Part shown: one piece after another, positions 16,956-25,719 of the stretch | How the letters are laid out: each line of letters starts with the position of its first letter | How positions within the stretch are numbered: the first letter of the stretch is position 1 | Assembly (NCBI RefSeq): GCF_017833255.1 | Contig: NZ_JAFIBU010000001.1 | Location: forward strand, 4,632,501 to 4,696,500 | Direction of reading: 5' to 3' | Length of the DNA stretch: 64,000 nt | Source of the DNA: Paenibacillus sp. PvR098 | GTDB taxonomy: Bacteria > Bacillota > Bacilli > Paenibacillales > NBRC-103111 | The notes under the pieces: generated by a model | Told to the model about the DNA's origin: nothing | The model's database searches: none | Seen by the model: only the letters and a program-made list of their open reading frames with translations | Position numbers and translations under genes: made by a program

Positions 16956-18242
16956 ATGAAACCGATCAAAGTAGGCTTACTTGGTCTCGGTACTGTAGGT
17001 ACCGGGGTTGTCCGCATCGTAGAAAATCACCAGCACGATCTGCTTAGCCAATCAGGCTCGCCGATTGAAATTTCCAAAATTTTGGTACAGGATAAAAGCA
17101 AGGCTCGTAATATTAGCGTGTCTCCGGATGCACTGACGGAAAATCCGTGGGATGTCATCGAGAACCCCGAGATCGATGTCGTCGTTGAAGTGATGGGCGG
17201 CATTGAGCTGTCGAAGCAGCTGATTCTAAGCGCACTGGATCACGGTAAACATATCGTTACGGCCAATAAGGATCTGATGGCTCTGTACGGGCCGGAAATC
17301 TTGGCGAAAGCAGCTGAGAAAGGCTGCGACGTGTTCTACGAAGCAAGCGTGGCCGGAGGCATTCCGATCATCCGGACGCTGGTTGAGGGCTTCACCTCCG
17401 ATCGGATTACGAAGATTATGGGCATAGTCAACGGCACGACCAACTATATTTTGACGAAAATGAGCCAGGAAGGCGCAGCCTATGAGGATGTGCTTAAGGA
17501 AGCGCAGCAGCTCGGGTACGCCGAGGCTGATCCTACCTCTGACGTGGAAGGCTTCGATGCCGCGAGGAAAATGACGATTCTCAGCACGCTCGGCTTCCGG
17601 GCGAACGTGGCGCTCGCCGATGTCGCAGTGAACGGCATCTCGAAGGTAAGTAAAGAGGATATCGCCTACGGTAAGCGTCTCGGCTACGAAGTGAAGCTGC
17701 TCGGCATTGCGGAGCGCCAAGACGAGCTCCTCAGCATTAGCGTCCAGCCGACGATGGTCAAGCATTCGCATCCGCTCGCATCCGTTAACGGCGTGTTTAA
17801 CGCCGTATACGTGTACGGCGAAGCAGTGGGCGAAACGATGTTTTACGGTCCGGGCGCAGGCGAGATGCCGACGGCGACCTCGGTAGTGGCTGATCTTGTG
17901 GCTGTAGTTCGCAACCTGAACCTTGGGATTAACGGCCGCAGAGGATTCGTTCCGTACAAGGAAAAGAAGCTCAAAACCGATGAACAGATCGTCTCGAAAA
18001 ACTTTATCCGGCTTCATGTACAGGATAAGGCGGGGGTACTTGCGCAAATTACGCAGGTGTTTGCTGAACACGAAGTTAGCCTGGAGTCGGTGCTGCAGCA
18101 GCCGGATCGCACGAATCCGCTGGCCGAAATTATTATCATCACCCATGATGCGAACAAAGCATCCATGAACAAAGTGCTGAAGCAGTTCGAGTCGATGGAT
18201 GTCGTTCAAGCGATCAAGAGCGTTTACCGTGTGGAAGGCTAA
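16956..18242 (+). CDS. hom: Homoserine dehydrogenase
   Basis: 428 residues from ATG 16956 after AAGGAGGA. The NAD(P)-binding site is GLGTVGTGV near the N-terminus, and the catalytic domain shows VTANKDLMA, EASVAGGIPIIRTL and GIVNGTTNYILTKM. The C-terminal 75 residues form an ACT domain (LHVQDKAGVLAQITQVFAEH) used for feedback control by threonine. It reduces aspartate semialdehyde to homoserine, the branch to threonine and methionine. thrC, which usually follows hom in Bacillus, is absent here; thrB comes next after 123 bp. Confidence 0.97.
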   Translation: MKPIKVGLLGLGTVGTGVVRIVENHQHDLLSQSGSPIEISKILVQDKSKARNISVSPDALTENPWDVIENPEIDVVVEVMGGIELSKQLILSALDHGKHIVTANKDLMALYGPEILAKAAEKGCDVFYEASVAGGIPIIRTLVEGFTSDRITKIMGIVNGTTNYILTKMSQEGAAYEDVLKEAQQLGYAEADPTSDVEGFDAARKMTILSTLGFRANVALADVAVNGISKVSKEDIAYGKRLGYEVKLLGIAERQDELLSISVQPTMVKHSHPLASVNGVFNAVYVYGEAVGETMFYGPGAGEMPTATSVVADLVAVVRNLNLGINGRRGFVPYKEKKLKTDEQIVSKNFIRLHVQDKAGVLAQITQVFAEHEVSLESVLQQPDRTNPLAEIIIITHDANKASMNKVLKQFESMDVVQAIKSVYRVEG

Positions 18243-18365
18243 AGACCTTTGAGATTCTCGGGACATGCGGCTTAAGCATGATCGCAGTCTTGGGATCGGG
18301 GGAGGATTCCGAAGAAGCGCTGACGGAAGCGATTCGGAAGTTGAAAGGGTAGGGGCGATAAAGCA

Positions 18366-19346
18366 ATGGAGAACAGCAGCAGGAAAGTACGCGTTAAGGT
18401 GCCGGCGAGCACGGCGAACCTGGGCCCTGGTTTTGATACGCTGGGCATGGCGCTGGATTTGTATGCATGGATCGAGATGGGCTTTGCGGAGCATACCCGC
18501 ATTGAGCTGTTCGGCGATCAAGTCAAGGGCGTGCCGACGGACAAAAGCAACCTGATCTATGAGGTGGCCCAGATGGTGTTTAAGCGGGCTGGCGTAAGCC
18601 ACCCGGAACTGTACATCGGCATGTACAGCGAAATTCCGCTGACGCGAGGCCTTGGCAGCAGCGCGTCAGCGATCGTGGGCGCGCTCGCCGCGGCCAACGC
18701 GCTTATCGGCAGTCCGCTGTCCGATGACGAGCTGTTCCAGATGGCGACGGAACTGGAGCAGCACCCCGATAATGTCGGGGCCTCTCTGTTCGGCGGACTG
18801 GTCGTCGCCTTCTGGGATGGCACGCGGGCGGAGTATATCCGCGTGGAGCCGCAAGAACAGCTGGAAGTGCTGGTAGCCATCCCGCAATTCCAGCTGTCGA
18901 CGGAGAAGGCGCGGGGCGTTCTGCCGCGTGAACAAAGCCTCGAGAATGCCGTCTTCAACGTCGGCCACTCCTCAGTGCTAGTCGCTGCCTTGTGCACTGG
19001 CCGGTTGGATATGATCGCACGCGCAATGAAGGACGCGCTGCATCAGCCTTACCGCGCCGGGCTCGTGCCGGGCCTGGGTGATATTCTCGCCGAGGCGACG
19101 AATCGCGGTGCCTTGGGCGTGGCTCTTAGCGGAGCGGGTCCGACGATCCTTGCGCTCGTAGACCGCAGAAGTTCCCGGAAGGCGGAGCTGGAGCAGTTCA
19201 TGGTGGATACGCTGAAGCGGGAGGGTATCGAAGCGACGACCATGTGGCTGAATCCGGACAAGCATGGGGTGCAGGTTCAACCGTTGACACCTGATGACGA
19301 AAGGTGTACATTACTGGAAAAGATAAAAGGAGAGGTTCGCGCATGA
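18366..19346 (+). CDS. thrB: Homoserine kinase
   Basis: 326 residues, GHMP kinase family. The N-terminal motif PASTANLGPGFDTLG, the ATP-binding loop PLTRGLGSSASAI and the C-terminal ALSGAGPTILAL are all present. It phosphorylates homoserine before threonine synthase acts. The ATG at 18366 follows AGGGG. The gene ends in ATGA, where its TGA overlaps the pheA start by 4 bp, so thrB and pheA are translationally coupled. Relative to B. subtilis hom-thrC-thrB, the thrC gene is missing from this locus. Confidence 0.97.
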   Translation: MENSSRKVRVKVPASTANLGPGFDTLGMALDLYAWIEMGFAEHTRIELFGDQVKGVPTDKSNLIYEVAQMVFKRAGVSHPELYIGMYSEIPLTRGLGSSASAIVGALAAANALIGSPLSDDELFQMATELEQHPDNVGASLFGGLVVAFWDGTRAEYIRVEPQEQLEVLVAIPQFQLSTEKARGVLPREQSLENAVFNVGHSSVLVAALCTGRLDMIARAMKDALHQPYRAGLVPGLGDILAEATNRGALGVALSGAGPTILALVDRRSSRKAELEQFMVDTLKREGIEATTMWLNPDKHGVQVQPLTPDDERCTLLEKIKGEVRA

Positions 19347-20227
19347 AGCGAGTATCGCTCCTGGGTCCAGGCACCTTTACCGAGGAATCCGCTTACTATT
19401 TTCTAGGTAAGGACAATTTTGAATATGTAAACTGCAAGCTGATCGCCGATGTGTTCCGTGCGACGTTGGACGGGACGACCGATTTCAGTGTCATTCCGAT
19501 CGAGAACACCTTCGAAGGCTCGGTCAGCCTGCACGTGGACTGGCTGGTCCATGACGTTGACCTGCCGATTCAAGCGGAATGGGTATACCCGATCTCGATC
19601 AACCTGCTGCGTCTTCCTGCTCAGGAGAACGGGGCTATGGCATTGGAAAAAGGCTGCGGCCGGATCCGCAAAATTTATTCGCACGGCGTGACGTTGGCCC
19701 AGTGTCAAAAATTTCTGCGCGAGCATCTGCCGCACGTGGAGCTGGAGCAGGTCGGCAGCAACGGCGAAGCCGCCAGGCTTGTGAGAGAGCTGGGCGATCC
19801 GGAGGTAGCGGCGCTTGCTCCCCAAGGAGCGGGCGAGCTGTACCGTTTGCAAACGCTCGCCGCAGGCGTGCAGGATCATCAGAACAACTATACCCGGTTC
19901 GTGCTGATCGGACGCGAGAAGCCGATGATGAAAGAAGCGTCAGGCTGCAAAACAACGATTCTCGTTACGCTTCCTGAGGATTACCCGGGCGCATTGCATC
20001 AAGTGCTGTCAGCTTTTGCCTGGAGAAGGATCAACTTGTCCAAAATCGAGTCGCGTCCGACCAAGAAAAAGCTGGGTAATTATTTTTTTTATATCGATAT
20101 TGAGGCTTCCATGGATTCCGTCTTGCTCCCGGCAGCGCTTCAAGAAATTGAAGCAATTGGCTGTCAGGTCCGCATCTTGGGTTGTTACCCGACCTACTCC
20201 TATGAGCCAGAAACTTCGGAGGTGTAA
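19343..20227 (+). CDS. pheA: Prephenate dehydratase
   Basis: 294 residues from ATG 19343, which overlaps the thrB stop; AAAAGGAGAGG precedes it. The catalytic domain shows GPGTFTEESAYYF (the family usually has GPxGTF) and IPIENTFEGSV. A C-terminal ACT domain from about residue 205 holds the ESRPTKK motif used for phenylalanine binding. It converts prephenate to phenylpyruvate. Its place behind hom and thrB joins the aromatic and aspartate pathways in one transcript; in B. subtilis pheA follows pheB/thrR and obg, so the pheA-thrR link is old. Confidence 0.96.
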   Translation: MKRVSLLGPGTFTEESAYYFLGKDNFEYVNCKLIADVFRATLDGTTDFSVIPIENTFEGSVSLHVDWLVHDVDLPIQAEWVYPISINLLRLPAQENGAMALEKGCGRIRKIYSHGVTLAQCQKFLREHLPHVELEQVGSNGEAARLVRELGDPEVAALAPQGAGELYRLQTLAAGVQDHQNNYTRFVLIGREKPMMKEASGCKTTILVTLPEDYPGALHQVLSAFAWRRINLSKIESRPTKKKLGNYFFYIDIEASMDSVLLPAALQEIEAIGCQVRILGCYPTYSYEPETSEV

Positions 20228-20233
20228 TCAGGC

Positions 20234-21112
20234 GTGGCACAAGTCATCTACTTAAACGGGGAATACGTCAGCAAGGAAAACGCGAAAGTATCGGTTTACG
20301 ATCATGGTTTTTTGTATGGCGACGGCATTTTTGAAGGGATTCGGATTTACAACGGAAACATTTTTAAATGCAAGGAGCACATGGACCGACTGTATGACTC
20401 AGCCAAATCCATCATGCTGGACATTCCTTTGAAACAGGATGAGATGCAGGCCGTGTTGGCCGAAACGATTCGCCGCAACGAGCTGCGTGACGGCTATATT
20501 CGTTTGATTGTTTCCAGGGGGCCAGGGGATCTGGGTCTTGATCCGAGACGCTCGCCCAAAGCGAATGTAATCATTATCGTGGAGCAGCTGTCGATTTATC
20601 CGGAAGAGGCTTATGTGAACGGTCTGAAGACGGTATCCGTCTCCACGAGACGCAATGTGCCTGACGCGCTCAATCCGAAGATCAAATCGTTAAACTATTT
20701 GAATAACATTTTGGTCAAAATTCAGGCAAACCTGGCAGGTGTTGGCGAAGCAATAATGCTGAATTCACAGGGATATGTTGCCGAAGGCTCTTCGGACAAC
20801 ATTTTCATCGTGAAACGCGGCATCGTGTATACTCCTCCATGCTACTGCGGTGCTCTTGAAGGCATTACGCGCGCAGCGATTATCGAGATTTGCGGTAAGC
20901 TGGGATATGCAGTCAAGGAAGAGCCGTTCACGCTGCATGACGTTTATGTGGCGGACGAGGTGTTCTTCACCGGCACGGCCGCGGAGGTCATCGCTGTACG
21001 CGAAGTCGATGCACGTATTATAGGCGAAGGCAAAGCCGGCCCGATTACCACGCACCTGCTGAAGGAATTCCGCACGTTGGTTGAGATCGATGGCTTGAAG
21101 GTTTATCAATAA
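20234..21112 (+). CDS. ilvE: Branched-chain amino-acid aminotransferase (class IV)
   Basis: 292 residues, start GTG 20234 with GGAGGTG at 20218-20224 inside the end of pheA. Fold-type IV signatures are clear: DHGFLYGDGIFEGIR near residues 23-37, the PLP lysine probably K151 in KSLNYLNN, and EGSSDNIFIV. It moves amino groups between glutamate and branched-chain (possibly also aromatic) 2-oxo acids. Being last after pheA, it could also transaminate phenylpyruvate; this is inference. D-amino acid aminotransferase is related, but the motif set fits IlvE better. Confidence 0.9.
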   Translation: MAQVIYLNGEYVSKENAKVSVYDHGFLYGDGIFEGIRIYNGNIFKCKEHMDRLYDSAKSIMLDIPLKQDEMQAVLAETIRRNELRDGYIRLIVSRGPGDLGLDPRRSPKANVIIIVEQLSIYPEEAYVNGLKTVSVSTRRNVPDALNPKIKSLNYLNNILVKIQANLAGVGEAIMLNSQGYVAEGSSDNIFIVKRGIVYTPPCYCGALEGITRAAIIEICGKLGYAVKEEPFTLHDVYVADEVFFTGTAAEVIAVREVDARIIGEGKAGPITTHLLKEFRTLVEIDGLKVYQ

Positions 21113-21126
21113 CATAAAGGTACAAT

Positions 21127-21156
21127 GAGGACCCGTAGTACGGGTTCTTTTTTTAT
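21127..21156 (+). terminator. Rho-independent terminator after ilvE
   Basis: GAGGACCCG and CGGGTTC form a short stem around TAGTA, followed by eight T residues (21147-21154). It ends the threonine/phenylalanine cluster. Confidence 0.85.
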
Positions 21157-21318
21157 TAATAGAAAAAGCCGTGATTTTTTCGCTATTTGATGGTCAAATG
21201 CCCACTTTGCTGCATAAACTGTAATGTCATTTTGTTCCGCATCGTTTGCTTGCGGCGGGACACAGCGGACGTTACATGAACCATAATACTTCCGCAAAAT
21301 TTGAAGGAGGTTTATGCA

Positions 21319-23280
21319 GTGAAGATTCATATCGTGAAAAAAGGGGACTCCCTTTACGAGCTCTCCCAAAAGTACAATGTCGAGCTCGACAAGCTGATTG
21401 CGGCCAACCCGCAAATCCAAGACCCGAACGTTCTTGACATCGGCATGAAGGTGAAAATTCCTAATACGCCGAAGCCGATCGCACCGCCCACAGATTATTT
21501 GTATAAGCACGTTGTCGTACAGGGAGATTCGATTTGGAAGCTGGGTAAAGCGTGGGGCATCCCGCTGACAGACATGATCTCCGCCAACCCGCAGCTTAAA
21601 AATCCCAATGTTTTGATGACCGGGGATGTCGTTTATATTCCTAAGCTGAACCCGGAGCCTTCCCAGAACCCCATTCCGGGTGTGAATCCAAAAGCGGACA
21701 CGTCACAGATCGTTCCTGAAGCTCCGCTGCCGGTAGAAGCGCCGTTGGTCTCTGAGCAGGCTGTAGAACAGCCGAATGTGGCGCAAGCTCAAGCGGTTCC
21801 TGAGCAGCCGAACATAGGGATGCAGCAGGTCCCAATCATGGAGCAGCCGAATGTGGCGCAAGCTCAAGCGGTTCCTGAGCAGCCGAACATAGGGATGCAG
21901 CAGGTCCCAATCATGGAGCAGCCGAATGTGGCGCAAGCTCAAGCGGTTCCTGAGCAGCCGAACATAGGGATGCAGCAGGTCCCAATCATGGAGCAGCCGA
22001 ATGTGGCGCAAACCCAAGCGTTTCCGCAAATACCTAACGTAGGGATGCAGCAGGCCCCGGCCATGGAGCTTTCTCATGTTCCGCAGATGCCGAACGTGAT
22101 GCCTACACTGCCGTCAGTGGGGAGCAATGAGCATTTTGGGATGCATGAATCGTTCATGCCTTTTCACATGGCCTCACAGCCAGATTGGCATACGGAGGGT
22201 CAGGCGATGGGAACAGGGAACCTGCCGCCTTCAATGGATTTGTTCCAGCAGTATAACGTACCGGCTGCCGAAGTCATGGCATACGATACGCCATCCAAAG
22301 GCAAAGGAAAAGAAAATGTGTGGCAGCAGCCGGAGCTCCCGTCCATGCCAATGATGCAATCGATGCAGATGCCAGTGATGCCGAATATGCCTTCTGTTGC
22401 CGAAATGCCCTATTTCACCCCTCATGCGGCATACCCCGCATATCCGTCGATGGAAGGGCCGCTTAAGGGAGGAGATTGCGGATGCGGTCAGCCGCAGCTA
22501 CCTTACTCGATGCAAATGCCAACAGCAGAATCACTTCCAATGATGCCGAATATGCCTCCGAGCGCCGAGATGCCTTATTTCGCCCCCCATGCCGCTTACC
22601 CCGCATACCCGATGATGGAAGGGCCGCTTAAGGGAGGAGATTGCGGATGCGGTCAGCCGCAGCTACCTTACTCGATGCAAATGCCAACAGCAGAATCACT
22701 TCCAATGATGCCGAATATGCCTCCGAGCGCCGAGATGCCTTATTTCGCCCCCCATGCCGCTTACCCCGCATACCCGATGATGGAAGGGCCGTTTATGGGA
22801 GGAGATTGGGGATGCGGTCAGCCACAGCTTCCTTACACGATGCCGATGGCGGCAGGTTATCCGGTGACAGAGCCGTTCATGCCGTATCCTTTGGTTCAGC
22901 ACAGCATGCCTATGATGCCTTACGGAGCAGATGGCTACCCGTCATACGAGCAGATGGCTGCAGTCAATTCCTATCCGGGGATTTCTCCGTTCACGAGTAT
23001 GGCCGGTCCGGGCTCTCCTTTTGCCATGCCATATCCTTGGGGAGCGCAAGAAGATTGCGGTTATAAAGACAAACATAAATCCAAAGGTGACAAAGGTAAA
23101 AACAGGGAGGAAGAAGTGGTTTTTTCGCAAACTGATGCTAAGACGGAAACCAAGGTGTCTGCATTAGCGCCGAAACGGAAATCGGCGCGTGCCACGATCA
23201 GCAGACTGATCGAGCGTCACGTACGTAAAGCTCGCAAAACGGAAAAGGTGAGAAAAGCGTCGCCTTGGATGAATCATTGA
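21319..23280 (+). CDS. safA: SafA-like spore coat morphogenetic protein, two LysM domains and Met/Pro-rich repeats
   Basis: 653 residues from GTG 21319, with GAAGGAGG eight bases upstream. Residues 2-46 and about 57-105 are LysM domains (IVKKGDSLYELSQKYNV, VVQGDSIWKLGKAWGI), which bind peptidoglycan. Residues 150-249 are four 25-residue repeats. Residues about 352-516 are three 55-residue repeats rich in Met, Pro and Tyr with a GGDCGCGQPQ motif. The last 70 residues are strongly basic. SafA of B. subtilis is a coat assembly protein with an N-terminal LysM and a low-complexity remainder; this protein is longer and has two LysM domains. The Cys and Tyr residues could take part in coat cross-linking, which is inference. 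Confidence 0.75.
   Translation: MKIHIVKKGDSLYELSQKYNVELDKLIAANPQIQDPNVLDIGMKVKIPNTPKPIAPPTDYLYKHVVVQGDSIWKLGKAWGIPLTDMISANPQLKNPNVLMTGDVVYIPKLNPEPSQNPIPGVNPKADTSQIVPEAPLPVEAPLVSEQAVEQPNVAQAQAVPEQPNIGMQQVPIMEQPNVAQAQAVPEQPNIGMQQVPIMEQPNVAQAQAVPEQPNIGMQQVPIMEQPNVAQTQAFPQIPNVGMQQAPAMELSHVPQMPNVMPTLPSVGSNEHFGMHESFMPFHMASQPDWHTEGQAMGTGNLPPSMDLFQQYNVPAAEVMAYDTPSKGKGKENVWQQPELPSMPMMQSMQMPVMPNMPSVAEMPYFTPHAAYPAYPSMEGPLKGGDCGCGQPQLPYSMQMPTAESLPMMPNMPPSAEMPYFAPHAAYPAYPMMEGPLKGGDCGCGQPQLPYSMQMPTAESLPMMPNMPPSAEMPYFAPHAAYPAYPMMEGPFMGGDWGCGQPQLPYTMPMAAGYPVTEPFMPYPLVQHSMPMMPYGADGYPSYEQMAAVNSYPGISPFTSMAGPGSPFAMPYPWGAQEDCGYKDKHKSKGDKGKNREEEVVFSQTDAKTETKVSALAPKRKSARATISRLIERHVRKARKTEKVRKASPWMNH
21766..22065 (+). 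repeat. Tandem 75-bp repeats in the coat gene (4 units)
   Basis: Units start at 21766, 21841, 21916 and 21991. The first three are almost identical in DNA (unit 1 differs from unit 2 by GAA for GAG at its start), and the fourth is diverged. Each encodes EQPNVAQAQAVPEQPNIGMQ plus QVPIM. The repeats keep the reading frame. Confidence 0.97.
22372..22866 (+). repeat. Tandem 165-bp repeats in the coat gene (3 units)
   Basis: Units start at 22372, 22537 and 22702. Long stretches are identical between copies, for example the segment encoding GGDCGCGQPQLPYSMQM in units 1 and 2 and the PPSAEMPYFAPHAAYPAYP segment in units 2 and 3. The third copy reads GGDWGCG, losing one cysteine. The period of 55 codons keeps the frame. 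Confidence 0.95.
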
Positions 23281-23290
23281 TTTAAATAAA

Positions 23291-23326
23291 CAGCCGGAAG
23301 CAGAGTATCGCTTCCGGCTGTTTTAT
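23291..23326 (+). terminator. Terminator after the coat gene
   Basis: CAGCCGGAAGC (23291-23301) pairs perfectly with GCTTCCGGCTG (23310-23320), followed by TTTT. It lies between this gene and the convergent signal peptidase gene. Confidence 0.85.
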
Positions 23327-23401
23327 ATTGAATACATCGTCACTATAGAAATTCCATTCAATGGATTTGCTTGAAAAGCAGTCATAGAACCGAAGGCTGC
23401 G

Positions 23402-23950
23402 TCAGATTTTAATACCCAGGATATGACTGTCCGGGATGAAGCCGATATCCCGGCTGTCTTTACTATGATTGCGGTTGTCTCCCATTACGAAAACATGCCC
23501 TTCCGGCACGGTCCACTTTTGGTCTGCGGTAAGCTCCATCGTTTCGTTCAAATAGGGCTCATCCAACTGCTCACCATTCCGGTACAGCTTGCTGTTTTTA
23601 AGCTCCAGCACGTCTCCAGATTTACCGATAACCCGTTTCACGTACATGCTCGGATCGTTATCCCCGCGAAGCAAACGCAGCAGAGGATGCTCCAGTACGT
23701 CGTCCTTGAAGGAACGCAGACGGTCTACCCGGCTGTCTATGATGACAATGTCGCTGTAATCAGGTTCGTAGCCGAACGTATGGGACAGCTTGGATACATA
23801 AATGCGCTGCTCATTATGCAGTGTCGGATCCATCGAGTGACCTAGTACCTTGGTCGGTTGGAAAACAAACAAACCGATCAAAATCGTCAATACGAATGCG
23901 GCGGCAAGTGAGCGAACCCAAGCCCAAATTTCTTTTATGATCGGATGCAT
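23402..23950 (-). CDS. lepB: Type I signal peptidase
   Basis: 182 residues from the ATG at 23950 (minus strand), chosen because AAAGGAAGGA lies about ten bases before it; an upstream extension of 27 residues has no such site. One membrane segment covers residues about 14-31. The catalytic serine is S39 in GHSMDPTL and the general-base lysine is K105 in YVKRVIG. The C-terminal box GDNRNHSKDSRDIG is complete. It cleaves signal peptides of exported proteins at the outer face of the membrane. It is transcribed convergently to the coat gene and divergently from bofC. Confidence 0.96.
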   Translation of the reverse strand: MHPIIKEIWAWVRSLAAAFVLTILIGLFVFQPTKVLGHSMDPTLHNEQRIYVSKLSHTFGYEPDYSDIVIIDSRVDRLRSFKDDVLEHPLLRLLRGDNDPSMYVKRVIGKSGDVLELKNSKLYRNGEQLDEPYLNETMELTADQKWTVPEGHVFVMGDNRNHSKDSRDIGFIPDSHILGIKI

Positions 23951-24083
23951 CGGGAGTGGATCCTTCCTTTCGGTTAGGTAATGGCTTGTTCCGACCTTAG
24001 TATACATCCAAATCGTATAAGAGTCGAACACTATGGGAAAAATAGTAAAAACAAATCAGCATTTATATGACAGAGGGGATCGA

Positions 24084-24788
24084 ATGAATCTGCTCAGCTT
24101 CTGGAATCAGTTAAAAAAAAAGTTGAAAAAAAAGCTTCGCGTCAAACGCCGTTGGTTGAATTTGGCCGGGATTTTGCTCGTGGCTGGTGCTTTTGTTGCT
24201 GGAATATGGCTCTATAGCGAGCGGTGGGCGGGACCTTCGGCTAGGGATGCGCGGGAACAAGCGGTATTCAGCCGGAATATGAAGGAATTCTCACAGCCGG
24301 AGGATGAAGTGCGTATGTTGGTGGCGGGCATGGATGGTCCAAGGGAAGCTTATGTGAAAAAAGCCTATGTGTGCGGTGAGGAGTTTCAACGGCTCGGTAT
24401 GATGAGTTCAAGCGACATTTTGAACTATTACCGCGACCATCCGTCCCTGACGGTCAGTTTGGATGAAGGAAGCAAGGTGTATTTTACGGAACTGGTGGAC
24501 GACCTGTCCCCACAGTGCAAAAACAACGCCTACTTCGGACTGGATATAAAGGGGAACCTATCGCTGTTCGAGGGTGTGCCCGGATCTGGGGGCGAAAGCG
24601 TGATCCGTACGTTTTTCCAGCTGAACATTGAGCATTTGGAAAGCAGTCTCCCTCGTGAGACGGTAAAGCAGCTGTACCAAGGGATCCGGGTAAGGGATTT
24701 GGATGACTATAACAGCGTGCTGTCGACCTTGAGCGATTATGCGGTGGAAGAGACGGAGAAAGTGATGCAAAATGAACCAAACTACTAG
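24084..24788 (+). CDS. bofC: BofC-like intercompartmental signalling protein
   Basis: 234 residues from ATG 24084 after AGAGGGGA. A lysine-rich start (LKKKLKKKLRVKRR) precedes one membrane segment or signal anchor at about 25-43, so the rest lies outside the cytoplasm. The C-terminal half (FTELVDDLSPQCKNNAYFGL, TFFQLNIEHLESSLP) resembles the C-terminal domain of B. subtilis BofC. In B. subtilis, forespore-made BofC restrains the SpoIVB protease that triggers the SpoIVFA/SpoIVFB checkpoint, and bofC also sits just upstream of ruvAB. Both similarity and synteny support the call. The N-terminal half is poorly conserved. Confidence 0.78.
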   Translation: MNLLSFWNQLKKKLKKKLRVKRRWLNLAGILLVAGAFVAGIWLYSERWAGPSARDAREQAVFSRNMKEFSQPEDEVRMLVAGMDGPREAYVKKAYVCGEEFQRLGMMSSSDILNYYRDHPSLTVSLDEGSKVYFTELVDDLSPQCKNNAYFGLDIKGNLSLFEGVPGSGGESVIRTFFQLNIEHLESSLPRETVKQLYQGIRVRDLDDYNSVLSTLSDYAVEETEKVMQNEPNY

Positions 24789-24909
24789 CAGGACAAGGAT
24801 GCCTGCAGGAAGCCGGGCTCGTACTGCAACCTTTTCACGAGGAATCGCGTTTATTTAGAAAGGGATGAGAAGGCTTCATCCGAACGATGGCGTGAAAGGA
24901 TATAGGATA

Positions 24910-25581
24910 ATGAAACGAATGCTGCTGATCGGTGTGATTTCTGCAGCTGTGTTTATGATGTCGTCCTGCTTCTCGAAAGCGCCTTACAATCCCCCGCCTT
25001 CCGTGGAACCCCCTGCAGCGCAGCCGGATTCGAACTTGGGCAATGACCAAGATTCTCCAGACAAAGCGGAGGAAACGGCAGTTGTGGAGGAACAGGCTCG
25101 CAAGTCCGTTCAAGCACTGAAGGAAAAGGATATGGAGCAGCTGTCCGACATGGCTCATCCGGTAAAGGGGATCCGATTTTCTCCTTACGGGTATGTGGAA
25201 TCCCAAAGCAAACTTGTGTTCCGAGCGGAGCGGCTCAAGGAGCTTATGACCGACAAAGCCGTCTATGAATGGGGCGTTTATGACGGTTCAGGTGAACCGA
25301 TCCAGCTGACGTTCGCAGAGTATTTCGACCAATTTATATACGATGCTGATTTTGCCCAATCGCACAAAACGTCGGTCAATCGGGAAATCGGTCAAGGGAC
25401 GACACGCTCCAATCTGACGGAAGTGTATCCTTCGGACCGGTATTCTTTTGCTGAGTTCCATTTTCAGGGTTTTGATATGCAATTTGAGGGTCTCGCCTGG
25501 AAGAGTTTGAGACTCGTGTTTGAAAAAAGCAATAACGGTTGGTACTTGGTCGGGATTGTGCACGACCAGTGGACCGTATAA
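24910..25581 (+). CDS. Lipoprotein of unknown function
   Basis: 223 residues from ATG 24910. The signal peptide ends in the lipobox MSSC with C20 as lipidated residue. A proline-rich linker follows (NPPPSVEPPAAQP), then an acidic region and a globular domain from about residue 55 to the end with aromatic-rich segments (GIRFSPYGYVESQSKL, WYLVGIVHDQWTV). The domain pattern recalls small secreted NTF2-like folds, but I do not recognise a family. The gene lies 121 bp after bofC and before an HNH-protein gene. A role in sporulation or envelope is possible only from position. Confidence 0.75.
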   Translation: MKRMLLIGVISAAVFMMSSCFSKAPYNPPPSVEPPAAQPDSNLGNDQDSPDKAEETAVVEEQARKSVQALKEKDMEQLSDMAHPVKGIRFSPYGYVESQSKLVFRAERLKELMTDKAVYEWGVYDGSGEPIQLTFAEYFDQFIYDADFAQSHKTSVNREIGQGTTRSNLTEVYPSDRYSFAEFHFQGFDMQFEGLAWKSLRLVFEKSNNGWYLVGIVHDQWTV

Positions 25582-25719
25582 TTGGGGTGGCCGCCGGCCG
25601 ACCTCTTTTTTGCTGTGCAGAGATCTGTCGAATGCTATAGTTGCCCGGGAACCAAATCTGATATAATTGAGAAACGACAGTTTCGAAAAAGATGGCGATC
25701 AAGGGGGGGGAGGGGGTCT

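Noticed and set aside
17226..18602. 458-codon minus-strand open frame opposite hom and thrB
   Set aside because: An artefact of GC-rich codons in hom; low-complexity His/Arg-rich translation without domain, and no ribosome binding site.
21766..22866. Possible CRISPR-like array
   Set aside because: The repeats are adjacent without unique spacers and keep one protein frame; they are coding repeats.
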